Source: Pratylenchus scribneri | Lineage: Eukaryota > Nematoda > Chromadorea > Rhabditida > Pratylenchidae | DNA: 64,000 bases | Direction: 5' to 3' | Assembly (NCBI GenBank): GCA_030063045.1 | Contig: JAQSEB010000071.1 | Span: forward strand, 731,001-795,000 | Notes under the pieces: model-generated | Told to the model about the DNA's origin: nothing | Database searches by the model: none | The model's input: only the letters and a program-made list of their open reading frames with translations | Part shown: piece by piece, positions 57,286-64,000 of the stretch | Position numbering within the stretch: the first letter of the stretch is position 1 | Layout: each line of letters begins with the position of its first letter | Program-made: the position numbers and the translations under genes

Positions 57286-59143
57286 ATGCAAAATAAATTC
57301 AATTCAAGTGCCCCAGCGCAAATGCAGCAAAGAAAAGAGCCGGGCAATACGCACAAAAATATATTGGATTCAACCAAAGAAGTCGGCGGTGGCAAAAGGA
57401 AATTTGTCTTTCCACAACGGCGCTATGACAATGTCCGCGTGAGGGACTCGGAAATTCGGAGCAGATTGTGCTGTGAATGCGGTGCATTCATTCAAGGGGA
57501 GAAAAAATATCAGGTTTATTTTTTAAATAAAATTATTTAATTTGTCGAAAAAATTTTGAAAATGTCAAAAAAGGATTGAAACAAAAGTACATATTTCCCA
57601 AATAGTTAGTAGTTTGTCCCACACAGTGACAAACCAAAACCGGTTTAATGGTTTGTTCTACACTTCACAAATTTTTAAACCGGTTTACTACAAATTCACA
57701 AACCCTTAAACCGGTTTATGGTTCTGTCCTGAAAATTTAAGAATCTTAAACCGGTTTAAAGGTTTATCCCACAAATTCAAAAATCCTAAACCGGTTTAAG
57801 TGTTTGTCCTGCAAATTCACAACCCTTAAACCGGTTTAAGTCCAACAAATTCAAAAACCAGAACCGGTCTGATGGTTTGTCCCACATATTCATAAACCTA
57901 AACCGGTTTATGGGGTTTGTCATACACATTCGCAAACCATTAAACCGGTTTAATGGGCTGTTCTATACATTCGCAGATCAAAAACGATTTAAGGATTTGT
58001 CCCATACATTGACACAGGGACGTATTTAGGGGGGGGGGGTACACGGGGTACGTACCCCCCCCCCCCCCCAACGGGGGAAGTGGGGGTAAACAAAAGTAAA
58101 GGGGGGACCCTTCTGTGGTAAAAATTTTTCGCTGCGCGGCTATTTTTGGCCTAATTTTTTCGCTGCGCGGCTATTTTTGGCCTAAATTTTTCGCTGCGCG
58201 GCTATTTTTGGCCTAAATTTTTCGCTGCGCGGCTATTTTTGGCCTAATTTTTTCGCTGCGCGGCTATTTTTGGCCTATTTTTTTCGCTGCGCGGCTATTT
58301 TTGGCCTATTTTTTTCGCTGCGCGGCTATTTTTGGCCTAAATTTTTCGCTGCGCGGCTATTTGTCTCAAATTTTTTCGATTTTTTTTACATGCGTACCCC
58401 GCCTGACCCCGGTACCCCCTCCAAACAAAAATCCTGGATACGTCCCTGCATTGACAAACCAAGACCGGTTTAAGTCCTAAAAATTCGAAAGCTAAAACCG
58501 GTTTAATTATCCCATAAATTCAAAATCTTAAACCAGTTTAAGAATTTGTTCTACAAATTCACAAACGCTTAAACCGGATTGAGTCCTACAAATTCACAAA
58601 TCCTTGAACTGATTTAAGGGTTGTTCTACACATTAAAAACCAAAACCGGTTTAAGGTTTTGTGTCTACACTTTCAGAAACCCGTTAAGGATTTATCCCAC
58701 AAACTATATACTACTTTGGATAGAGCTGGTCAAGACGCATTGAATGGTAATGGTATATAATTTGGTTATGGTTTGGTCAGCAATTAAAGGGTTTTAAACC
58801 AAAAAACCAAAATGGATTTAAACCCTTAATATTAAGTTAGAATTTAGTTTTTTCGACAAATTAAATATTTTTCAAAAATAAAACTATTAAACAATTTTGT
58901 TTTTTAAAGGAGCACATAATAGGCCACGAGGCTGCCTATATAATGATACAACTCTACTATTCCGAACAGCAGCAGCAAGGCGGCAGTTCATCAACAGCAA
59001 CAAATGAAGGAGAACAACAACAAAAAGAAAGGCAAATTCAGCAACAGAACAGCATCAGCCGAAAGAGGAGACGAATAGAAATAATGGATGAGAATAATGA
59101 TGGTGAAATAGACCATCACCATCGGAAAAACCTTGAACAATGA
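57286..59143 (+). CDS. Small protein with one C2H2 zinc finger
   Basis: Two exons, 57286-57513 and 58910-59143, joined in phase; 153 aa. A C-x2-C-x12-H-x3-H finger straddles the junction: CECGAFIQGEKKYQ continues with EHIIGH (about residues 64-82). The N-terminus is Lys/Gln-rich. The C-terminus has Gln runs, then a basic cluster SRKRRRIE that looks like a nuclear signal, and an acidic/His tail. I do not recognise the family; nucleic-acid binding in the nucleus is plausible. The 1.4-kb intron is made of repeats. The gene lies 205 bp behind CoA synthase, so the two may be co-transcribed. Confidence 0.75.
57590..58690. repeat. Family E-like repeat block in the zinc-finger intron
   Basis: About 15 degenerate units of 45-60 bp with AACCGGTTTAAGGGTTTGTC and CCACAAATTCACAAACC, interrupted by the hAT-like element at 58015-58448. 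A partial family B element follows at 58690-58860. Confidence 0.75.
58015..58448. mobile_element. hAT-like element with internal 31-bp minisatellite
   Basis: The ends are CAGGGACGTATTTAGGGGG and ATCCTGGATACGTCCCTG. CATTGACA flanks both sides (58007-58014 and 58449-58456), a perfect 8-bp duplication. Inside are about eight tandem copies of TTTTTCGCTGCGCGGCTATT plus TTTGGCCTAAA (58120-58365). The same TTTCGCTGCGCGGC motif occurs in the MITE pair at 53.9 and 55.4 kb. Confidence 0.9.
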
Positions 59144-60279
59144 CCAAATCCAATTTTCTTTCAAATTCATTTTTAATCCATTTTTTTTTATTATTTTTCT
59201 TTTCACTTAAAAAATTGTTCGATAAAGAATGAAGAAATGAATTTTTATTGACGACAGCCATTATGCACCCTAGGAGAAACAATGATTTTACAACCAAAGT
59301 GGAAAATAAAGAAATGAGATTGAGAATTCAGTTTTATTTTATTTAAATAAATTCTCATACTTTTATCTTTTTTGGTCTTTATTGTAAATTTTGTTTGTCC
59401 ATTTCCTCAATTTTTTTTACAATCCAATCCAAACAATAATTAAGTGATGAAAAAGGGGACTGATTTGGATACTATTATTTAATTTGAGGTAATGATGTTG
59501 GTGGCGGCAAGGAAACAATAGACAATCATCGGAAAAACCTTGAACAATGACCAAATCCAATTTCTTTAATCCATTTTTCTTAAATAAATTTTCTTTTTAC
59601 TAATTTTCTTCTAATATCGAAGCTTCCGGGCTTATAAATTTCAGAGACCCTCCAACAAGGGGGACACTTCTATTAGGGGATTGGGGGGGGGGGGGGGCGG
59701 GGAGGGGATAATAAATTTCAGAGAGGGAAAATGCATGAAATACAAAATTTTTCGATAAAATTTGCAACAAATCTGAACATGCTTTTATGATTCAAACATT
59801 TTTTAAAATCTTTTATAAAATCTTACAATTTTACAAATCAAAAATTTATGGTTCGAAACTTTTTACAATACATGTTTTGACAGCCGGCGAGCACACTGGA
59901 AGAAAAAGAGAGAAAAGTTTTCATTGACAGCCGGCGAGCATACTTGAAGAAGGGAGGAGAAATGTATTTATATGGGCAGCCAGTGAGCGCATTGGGAGGA
60001 AAAAGAAGGGAGAAATGTATTTACATCGATAGGTATTACGGCCACTGGAAGAAGAAAGAAGTGAAAATGAATTTTGATTGGCAGGTTTTACGGATCATAA
60101 AATGATATGGCATACGAACAATTATTTTAAGCAATGTGTACTCATTTTTGTAGCACAGAATTTGGCGAAACCCAATGTTTTTTTTTTCTATTTTCGGTCC
60201 CAAGTTTCACAATTGTATCCTATTATTTTTTTCTTGATTTTATTGTTTTAAAAATGCATAAACATTTTAAAATCGATTT
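59144..60279. other. Spacer between the zinc-finger gene and rDNA
   Basis: No gene was found. A 50-bp copy of the end of the zinc-finger gene (ATCGGAAAAACCTTGAACAA through CCAAATCCAATTT) recurs at about 59528-59575. A G-rich tract (59678-59705) follows. GACAGCCGGCGAGCA and diverged forms recur near 59880, 59926 and 59976. Confidence 0.5.
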
Positions 60280-60725
60280 TGGAGAAAATTTAAAATTTTG
60301 AGAAAAAAAATGTGCAATAAACTAGATAAATACCTCGGGTAAACATAATTTTGAATAGTTTTATGGGCACAATTATACAATTATTGAACCAATTTAAGGA
60401 AAAAAATATAAATTTTGAGAAAAAATATGCAATAAACTAGATAAATACCTCGGGTAAACATAATTTTGAATAGTTTTATGGGCACAATTATACAAGTATT
60501 GAACCAATTTAAGGAAAAAAATATAAATTTTGAGAAAAAATATGCAATAAACTAGATAAATACCTCGGGTAAACATAATTTTGAATAGTTTTATGGGCAC
60601 AATTATATAATTATTGAACCAATTTAGTTAAAAGTAATTTCTTTGGATAACTCAAAGTCTGATCTTTAATTTTATATCAAAAACATCAAAATTGGTTCAG
60701 TCCTTGATGAGTTATTTTAAACGGC
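60280..60725. repeat. About 115-bp tandem repeat ending in a family D half-element
   Basis: GCAATAAACTAGATAAATAC recurs at 60315, 60431 and 60545, three copies 114-116 bp apart. The last copy runs into the right half of a family D element (AACATCAAAATTGGTTCAGT, ending TTAAACGGC), so the array seems to be an internally amplified family D copy. Confidence 0.75.
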
Positions 60726-61558
60726 AGCAATTTATGTCGGCGATGAATTGGCCAGCAGTCAAAATTTTTCGAGCTATATTTTTCCGTATTTCGCCCTTAT
60801 TTGTGGCGAGGAAAGATGAGAAAAAAGGAATAAAGGATAGAAAGAGAGAGAGATGCTAGTTTTAGGGATAGCATCTATTTGAAGTAAATGTGCCTTTGGG
60901 AGGACATCTATTTGAAATAAATCGCCTTCGAGAGGGATTTATTTGAAGTAAATGCACCTTCGAGAGGGCTTTTACTTGAAGTAAATGCGCTTTAGGGAAC
61001 GCATCTATTTGAAATGTCCAGCAAAATGGAAAGAGAGGCCCTTCGTGAGTGCCTCTCTTTTCTGCTGGAAATCAGAGGAAACAGCCATTATTGGCTGAGG
61101 CAGAGATATCCAGCCAGTAAGGCTGAGAATGAGAGCCAGCCATTATAGGCTGAGGCAGAGAAACCAGCCAAAATGGCTGATGATTTGGATGGTGCCTATG
61201 AGGCTAAATTGCCTTGCGAGTTTTAGGAAAGGCTTAAAAACGCATTTAAACGCAATTTAGCTCCAAGGACATAAAATCTCGAGAATAAGCACTGAATGTG
61301 CTTTCAAATATTTTGTGTGGTGAGAATTATGTGTAAATAGCGCATTTGGGCGCTATATGTGATAGAGAAGTGGAATTGAAAGAATATCTACGGGCTCAAA
61401 ACCACTTGGGAATTTGGAAAGCTGAAGCCTACGACATAAGCTCACAGTTTATGACCTGACTGTGAAAATTTATGTCGACAAATGGTCAAATGTAATTTTA
61501 AATAATTATTTGGAAGGCTGCACAGCCCAGTATTTGGTTGTGACAGCTCAAAGCCAGT
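60726..61558 (+). promoter_or_regulatory. rDNA spacer and external transcribed spacer
   Basis: Between 60864 and 61020 there are about four to five subrepeats of 36-40 bp (TCTATTTGAAGTAAATG, GCCTTCGAGAGGG), as expected upstream of an rRNA promoter. A long hairpin at 61018-61068 (CCAGCAAAA pairs with TTTTCTGCTGG, and AGAGAGGC with GCCTCTCT) and three CAGCCATTATTGGCTG-like hairpins at 61078-61190 follow. The transcription start could not be located. Confidence 0.6.
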
Positions 61559-62692
61559 TATCTGGTTGATCCTGCCTGAACTGATGTGTTCATTTCAAAG
61601 ATTAAGCCATGCATGTATAAGTATAAACGCTCTGAAGCGTGAAACCGCGAACGGCTCATTACAACAGCTATAATTTACTTGATCTTGACATCCTACTTGG
61701 ATAACTGTGGTAATTCTAGAGCTAATACATGCACCAAAGCTCCAACCCGTTGAGGGAAGAGCGCATTTATTAGAACAAAACCATGCGGCTTCGGCCGCTC
61801 AATGTTGACTCAGAATAACTAAGCTGATCGCATGGTCTTGAACCGGCGACGTGTCTTTCAAGTATCTGCCTTATCAACTTTCGATGGTACTGTCATTGAC
61901 TACCATGGTGGTGACGGGTAACGGAGGATCAGGGTTCGACTCCGGAGAAGGGGCCTGAGAAATGGCCACTACGTCTAAGGATGGCAGCAGGCGCGCAAAT
62001 TACCCACTCTCAGAACAATTTGAGGAGGTAGTGACGAAAAATAACGAGACCGTTCTCAACAGAGGCCAGTCATCGGAATGGGTACAATTTAAACCCTTTA
62101 ACGAGTATCTATGCGAGGGCAAGTATGGTGCCAGCAGCCGCGGTAATTCCATCTCGCAAAATGCATAGAATTATTGCTGCGGTTAAAAAGCTCGTAGTTG
62201 GATCTGTGCCGACAGACTGGTCCATCTTCGGATGCGTACTGGTTATTGTCGGCTTTCCTGCAGTTTTGCGGCTCAGTGCCTCTCACGGGGTGCAGTGTCC
62301 GTTGCTGCAAGTTTACTTTGAACAAATCAGAGTGCTCTAAACAGGCGTTTCGCTTGAATGTTCGTGCATGGAATAATAGAAGAGGATTTCGGTTCTATTT
62401 TATTGGTTTTATAGGCTGAGATAATGGTTAACAGAGACAAACGGGGGCATTCGTATTGCTATGTGAGAGGTGAAATTCTTGGACCGTAGCAAGACGAACT
62501 ACAGCGAAAGCATTTGCCAAGAATGTCTTCATTAATCAAGAACGAAAGTCAGAGGTTCGAAGGCGATCAGATACCGCCCTAGTTCTGACCGTAAACGATG
62601 CCAACTAGCGATCCGCCGGCGGAATTATTGCCCTGGTGGGGAGCTTCCCGGAAACGAAAGTCTTCCGGTTCCGGGGGAAGTATGGTTGCAAA

Positions 62693-62741
<49 letters not shown>

Positions 62742-63175
62742 GCGGCTTAATTTGACTCAACACGGGGAAACTCACCCGGCCCGGACACCGTAAGGATTGA
62801 CAGATTGATAGCTTTTTCATGATTCGGTGGATGGTGGTGCATGGCCGTTCTTAGTTCGTGGAGCGATTTGTCTGGTTTATTCCGATAACGAGCGAGACTC
62901 TGGCCTACTAAATAGTCGGCGCATTGTCTCTGTGTGCATGACTTCTTAGAGGGATTTTCGGTGTTCAGCCGCACGAAATTGAGCAATAACAGGTCTGTGA
63001 TGCCCTTAGATGTCCGGGGCTGCACGCGCGCTACACTGGCAAAATCAGCGTGCTTGTCCTCCTCCGAAAGGAGTTGGTAAACCATTGAAAATTTGCCGTG
63101 ATTGGGATCGGAAGTTGCAATTATTTTCCGTGAACGAGGAATTCCAAGTAAGTGCGAGTCATCAACTCGCGTGAT

Positions 63176-63210
<35 letters not shown>

Positions 63211-63363
63211 GCCCGGGACTGAGCCATTTCGAGAAACTTGGGGACCGCTGATTTGCAGTCTTTCGGGCCTGCTTATTGGTGGGAACCAATTTAATCGCAG
63301 TGGCTTGAACCGGGCAAAAGTCGTAACAAGGTAGCTGTAGGTGAACCTGCTGCTGGATCATTA
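61559..63363 (+). rRNA. 18S small-subunit rRNA
   Basis: Complete gene of about 1.8 kb from CTGGTTGATCCTGCC to GTAGGTGAACCTGC and GGATCATTA. Universal blocks are intact: AAGCCATGCATGTATAAGT, GCCAGCAGCCGCGGTAATTC, AAACTTAAAGGAATTGACGG, TTGTACACACCGCCCGTCGC. The sequence is nematode-like. A few positions differ from what I remember as near-invariant (for example TCCATCTC after the 530-type loop, where TCCAGCTC is usual), so this may be a diverged copy or contain assembly errors. Ends are given to within a few bases. Confidence 0.97.
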
Positions 63364-63750
63364 CATTCGTACCAAAATGTATGGTCAAACTTGTTTGTGT
63401 TATGGAGCACTCCTCATCAGATGTATGCAATGAGTTTTGTGTGAGTGCAAGTTGTGTGTGCACAGTTGAGTGCCGGCACATACGGCGACTTTCCGCTTAA
63501 CCGCACAAGTGAGCTGTGTGGTTCCATCGGTGTTTTGATGGCTTTTGCGATGGAGCGGTCAAGAAAACGGCTTCTGCTGGTGTCTGTGTGTTGCTGAGCA
63601 GTCGTATTCGTCCGTGGCTGTGATGAGGCAATGCGGTAGGGCCTGTATACGGTGAGTGTATGCATGGCTTAAGACTTGATGAGCCCATTTCTGTGTCTGG
63701 GACGCCAGCACCCTTTTTTTCCAATATTTTTTTATGACAAGTGAAAAATT
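63364..63750 (+). other. Internal transcribed spacer 1
   Basis: About 387 bp between 18S and 5.8S, unusually rich in GT/TG runs. It opens a long antisense frame with the 18S end that is not a gene. Confidence 0.9.
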
Positions 63751-63905
63751 CTAGTCTTATCGGTGGATCACTTGGCTCGTGGGTCGATGAAGAACGCAGC
63801 TAACTGCGATAAATAGTGTGAACTGCAGAAACCTTGAACACAAAAGCTTCGAATGCACATTGCACCATGGGAGTCTTATCCCTTGGTACGCCTGGTTCAG
63901 GGTCG
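63751..63905 (+). rRNA. 5.8S rRNA
   Basis: It contains the universal GATGAAGAACGCAGC, GCGATAAATAGTGTGAA and CTTCGAATGCACATTGC. Compared with the usual eukaryotic form it has CACTTGGCTCGTGGGTCG instead of CACTCGGCTCGTGGATCG. Ends are approximate. Confidence 0.95.
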
Positions 63906-64000
63906 TAAACCCTAAAACGCATAAAAATGTGTATAAAATTGATAGCATCACTTGTCAGTATATAGAAGTGTTACTATAATTCATGAGAAGTTGCGCAAAT
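63906..64000 (+). other. Start of internal transcribed spacer 2 (cut by the window edge)
   Basis: It follows 5.8S. The 28S gene would lie beyond the window. Confidence 0.8.

Noticed and set aside
62747..63481. 244-codon antisense frame
   Set aside because: It runs backwards over the conserved 18S rRNA and ITS1, a common artefact of rRNA sequence.

Overview
This is eukaryotic DNA from a nematode, most likely a plant-parasitic cyst nematode or close relative (Tylenchina, Heteroderidae-like). The 18S and 5.8S rRNA at the right end read as nematode. The protein genes are broken by many GT..AG introns, often short and AT-rich, and by a few long introns filled with repeats. One gene resembles the large F-box-like family I associate with cyst nematodes. 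The genus-level assignment is inference.

Left part (1-14.4 kb). Four genes lie in two divergent pairs: a ZFAND2/AIP-1-type AN1 zinc-finger protein (-) and a SPOP-type MATH-BTB adaptor (+), then an F-box-like protein (-) and an SLC17-type MFS transporter (+). Their exons were joined by hand from both strands. Most junctions keep phase, and the joined lengths divide by three, apart from the transporter's N-terminus.

Middle (17.9-38 kb). A 20-exon gene for a secreted protein with five PAN/Apple-like modules (about 1,254 aa) carries most of the accessory DNA: an LTR element with identical LTRs, a 24-bp satellite array and a 4.2-kb minisatellite with higher-order periodicity. A small unrecognised minus-strand gene follows, head to head with the next gene.

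Right part (39-64 kb). An RNF19-type RBR ubiquitin ligase (825 aa, 19 exons), a decayed hAT transposon, a bifunctional coenzyme A synthase (485 aa, 9 exons) and a small C2H2 zinc-finger gene only 205 bp downstream of it. The window ends with an rDNA unit: spacer with subrepeats and hairpins, 18S, ITS1, 5.8S and the start of ITS2.

Three themes cut across the window. (1) Protein turnover is well represented: AN1/UIM, MATH-BTB, F-box-like and RBR ligase. (2) One satellite core (AATTCCGCCTG) occurs at four separate loci in the same orientation relative to the neighbouring gene, and a related sequence forms the 4.2-kb array. (3) At least seven families of dispersed interspersed elements, plus several non-autonomous hAT-like elements with visible 8-bp target duplications, fill introns and spacers. 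A pyrimidine-rich tract ending in AG sits shortly upstream of most start codons, as expected for spliced-leader trans-splicing.
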